NCBI GenBank assembly: GCA_947650285.1
Contig: CANTFL010001254.1
Coordinates: 229,482-293,481 of the forward strand
Origin: Hyaloperonospora brassicae
Taxonomy: Eukaryota > Oomycota > Peronosporomycetes > Peronosporales > Peronosporaceae
DNA length: 64,000 bases
Direction: 5' to 3'
Under the pieces are notes generated by a model, which was not told where the DNA came from, did no database searches, and saw only the letters and a program-made list of their open reading frames with translations. The position numbers were made by a program, and so were the translations under genes. Shown piece after piece: positions 41,901 through 56,960 of this stretch; positions within the stretch are counted from its first letter, which is position 1; every line of letters begins with the position of its first letter.

Positions 41901-44900
41901 AATCCCGCATGTCTTTCAAGCTATCCCAATACATTTCACTAGCTTGCGGGAATTGAGATCCCAAGTGGTTCGCTGGTATCGATATTTAAAAAGCGGGTCG
42001 GTCCGCAAAAAGAGCAAATAATACCATTAGAGGAAGGTTTTCATAAAATTTAGTTCCTTGAAGGACTTACAACTCCATTCGTTTTAACGATCAAATCAAT
42101 TACAATTGCATTTTTCACAATGTAATTAATGATCTTTTTTACGAACGATGCCTCCTCTTAAGAAATTGAAAAACCGAATTCAGTTATACATGTCCAAGAA
42201 AGAAATATGAAGCTATAGATGAATAATCACGGAAGGGTGATCGCCATTTATCATCACGCATATAACAGGCGATCGACCAAGACTGATGATATTCTATGAT
42301 AAATTGGCGGAGGGGTATAAATACGGGGTCACGTGTCATACGTTATAGCAAGTGATAGAAATTATCCAAAATAATATTTAAATGCCTCTAGAAGACACGT
42401 ATCGTTTTATTTTGCCGATATTATGACTAGTTTTGAGGATTTTACAACGTTAAAGTTGTTTAAACACCACTGGCGGCCGATCTACAATCGACAACCATCG
42501 CTGCGCAACTATATTTTGTGAAGTCGCTTGTTATATATCAAGAATACGGGTGTATCTATGAACAATGATCTTTAAATCCTAAGATATATATGTTGTAAAG
42601 AATGTAAAAGGAGCGAGGACAAGTTCTGAATACCTGCTAATAAGGTCCCCCAATATGAACCAAAATTGTAGCTGTAAGACTTGTTACCTGATACAGAACG
42701 GTATGTTGTTATATCTGGAAAAAACAAGGGAACCGGAAAGTTGCAAGTTCAGTTAAAAGAAAAAAATTGGGTAATAGGAATGGCGACTACCTGTACATAC
42801 GTACAAATTAGGGTATAGGAACCAAGGAAATTGGTTTACATTCAAACTTTTGTATGCTATAAATGTAATTTTTATATGTCACTTATCAACGTCACAAATG
42901 TACTCAGCACAGTGATTAAGTCAGTTGATACTCCTTTATTATAATAGGTTCATTCAAATATACTCGATTAACCGCACTAAGGTGCAATTTATCTCTATAT
43001 GGTACCAACACACATATCGCTCAACATGTTCACAATTGTAACTATGACATTTATACCTATGACAGTTATTTAGAACCACTTGATTACATTGAGCGGTCTT
43101 ATTCGTTTGATTTATCGATATGATCTTCGTTGTAATCCAATTTCGAAGGTTTCAGTCCTAACTAGTTTATCTAGTTGGCATCGTTCCCATAGATTTCATT
43201 CAACAATATTCCTTGCTGATCATTTTTTAACAATAATGCATATGAATTGATTGTTTTCGTCATTTACGCCTGGTCAACAGTAGCTTTTTTCGGCTGTCGC
43301 AGAAGTGCGTAACATATCCGCATTAATTACCTATTATTTATTGTAAAATAGGAGGTATATATATATCTAATACAACCGTCTTCAACTGCTACTTTGAATA
43401 TATATAGTATATCTTTAAATAATTAGAATAGAATATCGTAGCTTGCCGTCACTACATTTCATCTTCACGTATTTATTATTTGAACGGCCGAGCTAATTAT
43501 TGTTATGTTATTTTTCCATTTTATTATAGTATAGCTTTCCGTTAGTCGATTAATTATTCACGTGTTTTACATATGTAATGTTAAAATAGTCTTTGGGTAA
43601 ACATATACCATTAAGAGAATTCTGTCATGTATTGAGAGTTCCAATCAGAGAATGATTGTTACCATAATATTATTGAAGCAGAATAGGTTGGGAGTTTGCG
43701 ATACAATGCTTGCTGCTATTATATAATAAACAATAATGTGTATGGTGATAATCTTGAATGACGTTTGTCGATCTCGTAGTCATCGCTTTTAATTACGATC
43801 CATTTCGTCTTTCGAAACCTCAAAAATTGATTAATTTATTATGTTTGTCTTACAGTCCGGCGTAGTGTTTTTAATAAAAACAAAAAAGGATTCTCGATCT
43901 TATGCATTTGATAGTATATTGTCACCGCATACAGAACTTTGCAGTGCGATAAACGTTACGCAAATGCAGGGCTAAACATATCTGAAATTTTATATGAAAA
44001 TTACTCTCCCGATATTTCCTTTCAAGTTTGGGGTAAAGATTCTTCATCACCACATAACGATCTGAGTTTTGGCTGGAACAGGCGCCTATGCTTATCTAAT
44101 CGCTTCTATTGCTGGTTAAGTATCCAATTTTAAATCGGAGTCTTTTCACTTAGTTGACGATAATACATAGAATCTCGGGAGATGTAGACGCGCGCAGACA
44201 ATGCTTTTTTAATCATTATACTCCCACTGTACCTGGAGCGAAAAACTCACTAAGACACTAGTTTGGCCGTAAGGTATAAACTTATGTTTTGAGCGCTTGT
44301 GTACGTTATAGAGTTTAATGCTTACGCGCTTTACCATAGCTAATTTGAATTTAATCTAAACTTAAATTTAAACTACAGGTTATACATGCCTTTACGTATG
44401 TATTCCGTTAGCCTTCAGATAGCGTGACGATTTAATTTTGATACCTCCCGTGTGGTATTGATATATAATATATTATATAGAAATACCTTAATTTACTAAG
44501 GTTTTGCACTTACCTCTAATGTCGATTCAGTATTTAGATCAGTGTTCGCCGGGCCGGTTTATTTAATGCTGGATCTTCATTTTATGCGTAACTAGCTGCC
44601 TCTACCGGCGGCATAATTGTCCGCAAACTAATCTCTATCACATCATCTATATAAGCGTGTATATAGGACTGAGGCAAAAAAAAACACGTTCTTTTGTCGT
44701 CGAAATGCCACATGACTTGCTCATAAGCAATAAACGGGACGTGCGTGGCAAAATATTGATTTATTATCTATTTAACTGATTAATCGTGAACCTATCACGA
44801 TGCAATCGCAGTCCCACATTGAGCTCTTATGCTTCACTTCAATTGATCTACTGTGGCCTTCTATACTTTAATTTAAATCGTAGTATGTGCTATCATTTTG

Positions 44901-47900
44901 AATTCTGATTTCAATATAATCATATTGTGTCGAATTATCTCAAATGTATACGGGCAAAAAACCTGTTATATAATTTCTTCCAAATTATCCTTATAGAAGT
45001 GTGGCGTCAATGTTGAGCGCATCCGACAACAATCGTTTGTGAAATTTTATTGTGATTCTTTCATGTTTGATATATAAGTACGCCCCTATAGGTTACCTCA
45101 AAGAATTTTTAAAAATTGGTAATTATGAAAAGGAGCCCTGAAAAAAATCATGTCATGTCCTTATTTATGTAAAGACAAATTTCAATCAACAATTAAACTT
45201 TTTTACTGTGTACAAATCGGGATATATATTTTCCGAATCGTTATCGGTCATTTAATTTGGTCCACGAAAACTTGATAAGCATGGTTTTACCCTCGGACCC
45301 ATTTTACCCTATCTTTGTAGCAACCGTGACTGTAGAGTGTAAAATATATTGAATTCTCTGTAAGTCGCTTCCTGCCGATAGTGGTGATCAGTATCAATGA
45401 GGTTCAGCTTTACAGATCATCTAGAACGAATGATCGACACCCTTATGGATCGATCGTACACAAAGGTGGGGTCTCGAATTAGCAAAAGACTAATCTTGTC
45501 TTTAATATTACTTCAATAGATGTCAAGCATTTCAAGGTTTTAGTTTTAGTACATGCTATAATATACCGGTCAAATGATAAAAATTATTTTGCGCTCTGGC
45601 CGCTTGAAATAGTTGTCTCGGTCTTAATTTCCATAGATTTATTACAGCATTTAGTATCGGGGTATTTTCACCTAAGTCTTGGTAGCTCTTACAAGATCTA
45701 TCTTTTGACCTTTATACTTCCGAATGTCTTACGGAAATTATTTTGTTCGCTTCGCTTATTTGCTACACGTTTTTAGCCGTCGATTTGTTGGAAGATTTTT
45801 TCCATTCACCTTAGGATCTTTTTCGAAAGATTTGAGAATGATGCCGAGTATAATAGGCTTGATAGAATATAATTTAGCGTTTATGGGCACGAAAGAGAGT
45901 GTGTAATAGGTCTATACTAAAGAATGTAGGTATCATAAGATATACTACATCTAGATTCATATCAATGTGCAAATCGAATCCCTAATTTTGCAAGAGCCGT
46001 TTACTTGCTTGTCGACATATGGATGTGTGATTACACTGGCTCGCCATAAACAGAGCACATGTATGTGATGTGCAACTCTTGATAAATTGAATGTAGAAGG
46101 TCAACACAAGGACAACATGCACAATAAAGTTAGATATTATGTAATGCGCAGGGCCCATTACACTTGTGTCATAGCATCGTTGTACCGCTATCTTTGTATA
46201 GTTTTAATCTTGTCAATAGGAAATATGACGTCGTGGGTAGGTAGGTTCATATAAACATGATACTTTATTAATATTTGTTCCTCGTAATAAATATGAAAGA
46301 TGGATAGACGTATTCTTTTAATAGAACTAAAGTGTATCTTTAAAGAGCCTGTTTAAGCTAAATTTAGTCGTCTGTGTTCTCATTGCGCAATAGGTCTTGA
46401 AAGGCGACGCCTCATATTTATGTCGATCCACGCGTCAAAATGAGAAATACAAAAATGTATTCAAGTGAAGTACATAATATCACATTGTCAATTGTCGTGA
46501 CTTATCTGCACATCGATCAGGCGTGGTTCTTTAATCTGTTTTGACTGTCGTTTATATCCACTGAAAATGCGAGAAGCTTGCGATATTCAGGGAATTGTCG
46601 ACACGCGTTGTATAATTTTTTAAATAACTTGTCTTTTCACATCTAGTGCAAATATTTGATATCTCAATGTACCACTTATATCCATACTGGCATTGTACAG
46701 GTATTTGTTTTGGTCGTTAACTATTATTTAATATCCAGCAACGCCTGCTATTGGCTCTTGATATACCGATAGAGTATACAACTTCTACATTGGTGGTAAT
46801 GATAAGTCCGCCTTTGACAAAAAAATTTGCTCTTTTCTCTTTCCGATTTTTTGTTTTTAACAATGCAACGAATAACAATGTATCTGGCGGGGTCGGAACG
46901 GTTTACTCAGTTTTATTATACGCAAAAAGAGGTACCGAGATTGCCCAGATAGAATACCATCGTCGAGAAAATTAACAATGGATGATCTATCCGCACGTCT
47001 TTTCGCTTTTAAGTGGCTGTTGTTGGGTCCAACATACAACCTATAGTCGCGCTGACCGTTATTATACAATAGGCATGGTTGCGGCAATAATCATAAAATT
47101 TCCTCATCTTAAAGATATTAATTTTGCGTCTAATTGCCTATATATCAAGTAAAGCTTTTAGGCCCAGCCTATTTTTTGTGGTAAAAGGATGCAAAGACTT
47201 TTTGAGATCGGAAATAATTGCGGTCACTGCTAAAATATATCTTTATTCATGCGCAACTTATGTTTAGCTCTGCAGAACCTATATTGTAGAGTCGATTCGT
47301 TAATTAGAATATTACAATCATATCTATATGTATTCTTCTCCGAACTATCGATCACTACGGCATCCTCATTCATGCGCAGTATATTGAATTTTTTTCGATC
47401 TTGTACGCAATCAATTAAACGTCATAACAATATCAAATATCGAGGTATTTACGTCGTAGGATTAAATTTTTTAGATGACATAGTAGTTATGCAAAGTATA
47501 TGTATTTATATATATAATTAGTGAAACAAACGTTTTGTTTAGGGACGTATATCGACGCCTATCATCACACAGCTGCGTGCCATTTCAGCAGCTCATCTTC
47601 AACCTAATTCGATATCGCAATTATGCGACCTCTGCCGCAGCCGCACTGCTCGCCATTGCAAAGAATAATAAGGAATAATTTACATAAATGATCAAACCGA
47701 TACCTACGGGTAATACTGGCGTATTACCATAATCCAACCTTATATGTTACATCCCCTACCAAAAATAATTAATTGAGCGAAACTTTGACCATCTTTAACT
47801 GCGTTCTTCCTTTTGTCGTGTGCGCATCTTCATATATCCCTCACATTCCGACTAATGACTATTTTGTAATGACACAACCTTTCTCATAAATAAAAGTTTT

Positions 47901-49320
47901 CTATCAGACTAAGCCTTCGATTTCAGAGTCAACTAGCATCTTCAATATCAACTTTTCGTCGTACCTCTTGAAATGATTTATAAATCAAAATATTACGGCC
48001 AATTTATTATGCGACAAAAAATACCATTTAGTTGGATGTTCGTGAGATAATATTATGTGTAGCCAAAAATTATCTTTTTTGGGGGTGGGGGAAGGTATAC
48101 TGATCCAGTCGACTTTTAAGTGCACGAAAGCGTCTACGTCCACCCAGTTGGTGTCATGTTACACAAATACATATTTTATAAGCTGCTGAACTTACGCAGG
48201 CTTCTAAGGAATTTCTATGCAATTGTATTGATGAAGCGTAAATTGTATTTAGGCCCGGTCAGACAAACCTCAACATAATATTATCATATCTTGATTTAAA
48301 AGCCTATCTTGAAGACTTGTTATAGGCGATAATAGTTGAGGGTTCAATAATATAATACATGTATAGACAAGTGACTACACTATCCTTAAGCGTTTTTAAA
48401 CTTTACTTAAAGTTTATTTCACCCCATTTGCACGTAATGATGCTAAACATCATACGGTACTCTCATCCCAACTAGAAAACGTAGAAATAATATATATGAT
48501 CCCATGATTAATAGGATCGACCAATTCTAAATGACGTGATGATTTTGTCAAATATAATTATCGCTAAGAGTGCACCCGCTCAAAATAAATATTGTTTTTT
48601 ATAATTTAACCAGTTAAGCGTTCAAAGATATATCAACCTCAATTTTGGCGATAACCAACATATATTAAACCGGCGAATACATCAATTATGATCTTTATTT
48701 ACAGTTAAACGATGCGTAATTATAGCCCTATACAATTTTTCCTTAATACGCGTTAAACATTTGACGCCCTTCGACGGATGTACCTTCCAAGCGTACTTGT
48801 GACATAATTCGCTTCCACAACAATCGATTGAAGTGCCTATTCATTATTGACTGGTGTAGGGTCCAAGCGATTGAATGCCGGCTTGACCGCAGATATAATT
48901 GGATTAGTTTTGTAGGGCACGATTACGCAACTGTTTTGTCGGTTTATCATGTGCCGCGGCTATAAAAGCACGATGTCCATCAACATATGCCTATCTTTCA
49001 TGACATTGTTTTTGATGGACTCATTACTGTCAGAGGGTTTTGTTCTTGATGCTCGGGCATGTATAATTTATGTCTTGTCACGATCACCACATACTTATTT
49101 GAAGAGGTGCGCTATATCCCACGCAATACAGTCAAGCAATTATTTGTGCATAGTAAGGGTCATTTATCTATATATATAAATATTATATGCAATTATATCA
49201 TCCACAAAACGTTTGGCCACCATGTTGCAAAAATTACTGGACAAATATAGGCCTAAGTAAAGTTCTCCACATGGTCACGATAGACCGCAGATGATCAACA
49301 ATCAGTTTTGAGCATACTTC
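38901..49320. other. AT-rich gene desert, first half
   Basis: Frames rarely exceed 90 codons and none carries a family motif. I found no LTR, terminal repeat, tandem array or RNA gene. Composition is visibly more AT-rich than 8-26 kb. Confidence 0.55.
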
Positions 49321-49340
49321 CGCACCAATAGCTATAGTGA

Positions 49341-49357
49341 TATATATATATATATAT
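49341..49357. repeat. Short (TA)n microsatellite
   Basis: Eight TA units (TATATATATATATATAT) in the AT-rich stretch. Confidence 0.9.
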
Positions 49358-52300
49358 GTTTCTTACTTTGCTTTTATGCCCAATATCTAAACTTAAATTA
49401 ATTAACGTTTACGGAATAATCCATTCCTTATAATTATTTTAAAACGTGGCATTCAATAAATTCTAAAGATGTTTCGCTATTGCGCGTTAACATGGATATT
49501 CAGCTAAATTCTCGATGATCCGGATTCAAAACGTCTGAAGTTTACCTGTCAATTTTCTAAAATGAGCGCTAATAGGCATTATGTATCACAGGGCGAATCC
49601 GCAGAAGCATTTACCAAAATGCATTTCAGGATTTATGTCCCAATTTGCCAGAAACTACATTGATACAACTACCATGGCACGGGCGACTGGACGATAAAGA
49701 GGATTGAATTATCGTTGAAAAACCGCTTGACCGCTAAAATAACAAGTTGTCTTCATTGTTCAAGATTTGAACCGAAGGGCGAACTTTTTCTAGATGGCGC
49801 TTGCAGTAGAAACAGTACGACTAAAAGTGTTAAAAGAATGTACGTTATGTTATTTACCATAATAAAAATCATTAAATTTGTATTCTTCAATTCCACTTTT
49901 TCCTGCAGTGGCAAAAAGGTTCCACTGTCGATCTACATAATTCGTATTCAGTATTTTATATCAACACAAATTAACAACGCTTTTATATCGTACATTGGTC
50001 AAAGAATTGATGGACGTCTTTTGTTGGCAGGATCCTGCTGGTGCACGTTAAACGATATGCAGGACCCGTCGATACATAAAGTATTACCGATATTCGACAC
50101 GTCGACCTAAAAATTGGGATCGCTTTAACTTTCTTTGCTCCAGATACCGCACTGTTTCTGCATTGTTACCCTATTGTCCAATGCATATTTTCCTTCATTA
50201 CAAGAGATCTATGAACACATTAACAAAAAAAATACACGGTGCGGTACCATTCCATACCTATGTATAAATCGCATCCCCTTTTAGCGTTATACAGATCACC
50301 AAAAATGATTATATCATCCAACTTCCTACTAGTAGCCACTGAAAGGCGCTGCCTTGTTTTGATAGATTGATAATTTATCTAGTATGAGGTTGAAAAAGAC
50401 GAAATAAGCGACATGATATAAAATTTACATCTCTAATTCATGTATAACTTCCTTTTTGGTCGGGCACACATTGCTGTAAAACGGTGCATTTTCTATTGAT
50501 AGCATCAAAGAAGGATCTATTCTACAGATCTGATACATCATTGATGCCAAAAATTAAAAAAAATGTCGACCGTCTAGGGCATTATTATCTGAACGTTATC
50601 GCACCGACAGGAAAATTCGCCTAAATGCTTCTGCCGTGACCATGCATAAATGATGCAAAATTAGTCTTGCTATATATTTCGAATCTCATAACTTTGTAAA
50701 CGATACGGTATTTATTTACATGTTTTCGAGGCGTAATCACAAATATATTTACTACCCATAAGTATTCTTTGCCGCTTAATTGGTCAAAGTTTCTGTATAC
50801 GAATTACTTTGCTTATTGGTATTTTTGCGTGATTGGTCTGACCGGATATGAGAACTTCTACTGTTACTTATTAAGTCAATGTTCCGATATTAGTGTATAT
50901 ATTGCGCATTTTTGTATGTCAAGTCGCTCGAGATCTATAGAAGACATGACATTTGTCAAAAAATTGTATGCAGCGTCTTTGTAAACAATATAATAAAAGT
51001 TCAAGAGCCAAAAGATGGATTCGATGTCATAGAAGTTGCTCGGTTTTTCTAATCCAATCATCAACAACCACATTTTGTAATAATAATATTGTACGAATAT
51101 AATTTCATGTGCTTCCACAGATCGACCGGCTTTGCTTGCATATTATGGTCACCTTTCGCAATTTTTTTTATTATCTGTCATTGAACTCACGCTAGAAACA
51201 TATATAATAAATGGAACCTTGATACTTTGGCAAATCTTTCGCAGCAAATATTTGCAGCTTTTAAACAAAGGTGCCGTTCTTAGCAAATTGCCAATGTTAT
51301 TGCAGTGTAACTATATTTTGCTATTACAATGTACTATTATTAGTATACTGATTTTATATTTTTAAATGTATCGAAACAATTGTTTCTAGATTTACCAGTA
51401 ATGCTTTTCAAAGAGCTCACATTTATTAAAGTGACCGTCTTAACGGTCGCATTTGATAGACACGGTAAATCGTTTGGTGATTTCGTGATATGCATTCCTG
51501 TTTACCCACTAAGTGCTTCAACTGGCAATACAATCTTCATTTAGCAAGGTGCCTATCGGGATCTTGATCTCATTCTTTTTTGTATAGTTGATACTAATCG
51601 CATTGTCGATTTTATTCGATTATCATATTAACGCGTCAAATGAAAAAAATTGCAACATATACGTGGGCAAGACTCTTCTAGACGTCGGGTCCGCATATAC
51701 ATCTCTAAACAACGAAGCCTTCGTGTGCAGATTTCGAATCAGTTTTTTAGCCTTAAACTATTATCAACAAGTTTTTCTGAAGGTACGATGATATATGATT
51801 CGATCTTAAAATACTTTGCCACTATAAGTCTGTATTGTAATAGTCGTCGTATTCCTAAATATTATATACCAGAATAATTATAATAGATTATAGAAACTTT
51901 TTACATATCCAGTAGCGATGTTTATTTTCTCAATCTTGAACTGGTATCATACTGTTTAATCATGATCAACAATATAGATTTGACCATCAGAATAGGTGTA
52001 AATTATATACGCTAGGTCCCGAGATACAATTAAGCCCATACCAATAAAATATTTATCTAACATGTAGCTAAAATAGTTTTATCCTGCACGTTCTAGACTC
52101 AAATTATTATTTGTGATACCGTATCATTAATAAATCACGTTGACACTAAAGCGTGAATACTATTTTAATTGATTCCTGAGCATCCCGAAAAATATATTGT
52201 CGAGCATGAGTTAATTAATATCCAAGCTGCTAAACGCATTGCAGAATTTGTCGAATTTATGCGCATCCCTATCACCAGAAAATGTTCACGTATGTTCCTA

Positions 52301-55300
52301 CACTACTGCCCCACCTTTCTCGGCACTTGTTCGTAGACGCATGCATTATTCCTCTACTGAGCATACTCTGAAATTACCAGCATACATTGCAGGAGCCAAT
52401 TCCACAGCGTTCCTGGTTTTAAGGGGAAACATTATTAATTATAGCCAGGAAAATGCTTCTCACGCTCTCCGGCACCAGTATAGCGTATTTCGACTTCACT
52501 CGATGTCGTAACCTAAACGAATCGTTAAGAACTGATGTCGTCTTTTTTGTAAGCGATACTTCAGGCAAGACGAGAGTCATTAAGCCCTGTTCGCACACGT
52601 CTCGGTATCGATGCAATCAGCTGAACCTTTCTGCCATGTGTTATTAAGTTTTGCGTCAAAGGGCGAGGTTGTAGTCTGTTTAAAGACACGGTCATCTCCA
52701 TCTACTGATATTCGCGCCTAATAGTGTTCTATCGCGCCATATTCTGCACCTGCTTTTCGAAAAATACCATTTCTTTTTAATACGTGCATCATTCTAACTC
52801 ACGATTATAATACATACAATTGGTTGCATTTCGGTACTAAAGTTATTTACTCTGCACGCGATATCTCCCACCAGTGTAATTCGGGCGACTTAAGCGATGC
52901 ATTGTAAAATTTAGGATTCGTTGCTTCCGCGTACTGCTCTTAGTGTAATCAACATTGCGAACATCTGATTTGCCGCACTTGCAACTAAATAGCCTACATC
53001 ATATAGCGCTTAGTTGTAGATAAACAGAATGGTGATTGGGAACATTTACTCTTTATTATATACTGTATGCTTCGTGGACTTTGCAATGTTGCGATCTAAA
53101 CGTCTCCATTCAATATTACGCTCCCAGATTAAGCTAGACAATGTGATTGCAACATCTATACTTCTTATACATGGATTCTTCAATAACTTAAGCCTTCTAT
53201 TTTATTGCACAGTCAGGTTTTTCGCGTAAAATGCTGAAGAAATAACCGATTCCTCGTGCTGTTGGTCCCATTTTCTCGACCCACTTAAATGCTCGAATAA
53301 GTCCTCCCTTTAGCTTAAAGCGCTTAATAAGATTAATTCCTTGTCTCTGCTGCCAATGTATCAACTTGAACGACGTGATATGAGTTGAAACTGATCTGTA
53401 GCTTGCTAACAGAGCTTGTTACCTCTATGTCGTTGTTCTCCAGAAAAGGCACGCCTAGGGTGTTGCTTTTGTCAAGATGTTGTTTTGCAACACCTTGCTC
53501 AATTTGCATAGTCACCCTAATACCACCCAATAGACTATTTCTAAATGCCTCCCGGTCAGGCACTCCAGTTATGCTTCACCTTTATATTGGCTATCGAATT
53601 CAATTCATTTACCTCATTGACCCGTTATGAGCCGTTTGCCGAGCAAAATTAAAATAAAAACTGGACGATAAAGACACTCATCGCGTAATATTCGTGAATG
53701 TATGATTCCTGTTTTGGAGTTAAAATATGAATATCAAATAATTTTGGCTCTGATTGATCCTTGCCTGACTCATTTCGCTGGCTATACCAATTTACTTTTT
53801 AAGTTTTGTCGCAATCCATTTCAAAATCGTGCACCTGCACAATCTTCATCTCGCAGGATTAGATCCGGTGCTTTTGCATCCTTGCTTATATGTTTTCTTG
53901 GCGACAATCACCCTAACCTAGGTTATTTTTTTGCCAATGAAGAGTCTAATTCGTATCGGCGTTTAAATAAATATTTTTGCATTATCTCGATTACTTTATA
54001 CGAGGCCGCTTCCAACGTCTTTCAGTACACGTCTTATTATATCCCTAAAAGTTTAAGTGCTTCATTTCAATATTTACTTGCTCACGTATTCCCAACTACT
54101 CTCGCGTGTGGTATACGATCTCAATGACATTTCTAGGGCCATTTATAAGCCCTTCTCCACCGTCGACATTCCGATTTACATAATTTTGGTAGAATTTTAT
54201 CCATGTGCCCTTAATTAATTTCTTGACCCCGAATTTCACAATCTGACAGCATTCATCACGATAAGGCGTGATCACGATCTTATTGGCTTAGATCCCCTCG
54301 ACTAATGACCATTTATTTGCTCTACATTTGTGAATGTACCCCTTGTTTTGACTTTTGAGATTGCGTGTCGTTAAGTCAATACACTATACCATTGAAGAAC
54401 CTAGATCCTGGAGTGATAAATTGCACGGTCTTTAAACCCTTGGCGCATTCGCGTTCCCAGAGATGGAACTTTCCAGTAGACCCAAGATGTTACTTGCTCG
54501 TCCTAAAAATCGATTAATTAAGTCTCTTTATCGACGCGTACTTATATTGACGTCTACTCACGCTTAAACACTCGCAGAGTGCTTCTGTAAGGTTAATTGA
54601 TACCTTCATTTAGTGGTCACAATCATTTTTTGCGTCTCATAGTAGCCACGCGCGCAGGATGCGCGATAGAGTTAAAGCTCGACATACATCAGCGCTCGTG
54701 GGATCTATTTGAGATCTAAGTCGACAAAGCCCGTTATGCAATCTCAGGTAATTTGGCTCTAACCTTAACCTAAAGGTATAAAGGAAAACGAGTATACAGC
54801 CTTTTTTTGCATTAGATCGCTTAAAACAAAATCACATTTCAGCGCGATCCACCCAAAAATAAAAACTAATAACGTTATATTTTACGATCAACTTAAGTTC
54901 ACCGAGAAAGGTACAACAGCCCTGCTCACGGTCATACCAAATAATAACTCAGATTAAAGGAACAAGACAATTTATCTGTATTTTGTTGTTTTGACGGCTA
55001 CGGGTATTATCAAACGAAATTTAAATATTTCCAACTACCACACTAAAAATAAGGATCTACTCCAGGTAAAAGCTATTTCTGACTGAGGTATCTGAGACAC
55101 GAATTATAGTTCACATGAGAGGAGAGAGGATCAAGTCGAATGTAATAAACACGGAGTATACGTCACAATCGAAGAAAAGGATAAGCGCCAAATGCGTTCA
55201 GATCGATACCTCTTCTTTATATTTTGTGCAATCCTCAGAGGATACGATGATATTGGTGGTATTAAAATCACCAGAAACCTGATGTGACGACAGCGAGTAA

Positions 55301-56700
55301 AGCTCATGAAATCGCTCTTGATTTTGGCAGGTTATTAAGGATATGATTTTGATGTCGAGATCAATTCTTTTTATGACGGTTGTCCTTCAAGTCCTGTACG
55401 TACCGCCCGGTCCCATTAATTTCTAGATAGTGTGGACAGGTTCCTGACACGCTAATAAGATAAAAAAAGTCAAGAATACTCAAAGCGGTTCTCGACACAT
55501 GTAAACCGATGATAAATTATTTCATGTCACGTATTATGTGCAAATGTATACGATCGGAACACAGGACTATCATTAATAAGCCGGTTATAGTCGCAAAAAG
55601 AATACCGATATTGACTAGCACCTTCTGCGTCACATGAGATGGTGTGATGAAACATTAGCAATATAAGACGCGAAGGGAGGGACCGATAACAGGAGCAATA
55701 AGTAAATTACAAAAAGATGATTCGAAAACATTTTTTTAATACACTGGCGAATTGGAATGTGGATGTTGAGTTTGGTGAGTGCGTCGTAGTTGGTATCGAC
55801 CTAACATTAAGCTCTTCGTATTAGAACCATATGCTGATATTTGTCGCCGTTTACAACTTTTCCATATAACATTTTTAATTGCGACTCACTTGCGACAATC
55901 CGGTAAATTAACATATCCAATCGTCCGTATAAGGAGATGCTCCGCTGAAGATGGGTTATTAAATGCGACATTTTTCGCGCATCGACGTACCTTGGTGGAC
56001 AGTTACAGATATATGTATTTGTACGACATGAACGCTTATACACAACGTGCTTCGTACTAGGTCTAATCTCCCGAGCTGATTTGGCTAATAAATGGGTTGC
56101 GGGTCGGCACTTCAGGCTCAATTGAAGTTAAACTAACAATGTTCTCGCAATATAAATTCTTCCGTGTCCTGCCTAAGTTCTACAGCTAATAAATTTATCG
56201 ATTCCTAGATAATTTAGTTCGATGGGTAACAGCCAAATATTTCTTTATTTCTTCACGTATCTGGCGCAGTCTACACCCTGCTACAAAACGTTTGGTGTTC
56301 TAGACTAAAACCTATTTTCTCGTCGCTTAAAGAAGGTTGAACTCGCCTTGATCCAAAGCTCATTGGATTTATGTCGACGAGATCTTTCTTAGGTGGTATT
56401 AATTGTTGCCATACCCTGTGTATGTAGTTTTATATTAGGATCTTACGACACCTTTACAAGCTATGCAACTTAATAACCGGCGGCAGGCATCATCAAGCCT
56501 GTGCAGGAATGTAATTAACGTTTAATTGTGTCTGTTACTTGACTAATTATTAACTGGATAAGTTATCTCTTTACAAACATGGCCGAGCCGATGAAATTAA
56601 CCTCTTTCGTACTTGTCTATTGTACATGCCTATATGATAGAACTAAGATTTGATCGTATAAAAAGTCGCCTTACAAACGTGATCTCCCAATTTGTCGCTC
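49358..56700. other. AT-rich gene desert, second half
   Basis: The longest frames are 49715-50110 (131 codons) and 53702-54127 (141 codons), both +. Neither has a recognisable motif or signal. The second begins MIPVLELKYEYQIILALIDP and is not obviously low-complexity, so a decayed exon is possible but unsupported. Confidence 0.5.
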
Positions 56701-56719
56701 ACTAACTCACGATTCTTCG

Positions 56720-56960
56720 AGATAGTGTTTGCAGACACATAACCCACATACCACAAATTTGATGACACCATTTTTTGCGTCACACTGTTAGCCTTACCGC
56801 TCGACCCACATGTTTGACGACACTGGTTTTGCCCTACATTTCCCGCCCGCAAATGCTTCGCTCACATTCTGTTTGTCGACATGCGTTTCATTAACACAAC
56901 ATTTGTTGACACAATTAGTCACAAATTGGCTTGCTAAAACACCATTTATAGACACACTGC
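56720..56960. repeat. Degenerate array of a TTTGTNGACAC motif
   Basis: At least six diverged copies: TTTGCAGACAC (near 56728), TTTGATGACAC, GTTTGACGACAC, GTTTGTCGACA, ATTTGTTGACAC and TTATAGACACAC (near 56946). Spacings are about 30-60 bp. The unit between motifs is poorly conserved. It looks like an old tandem repeat. Confidence 0.4.
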
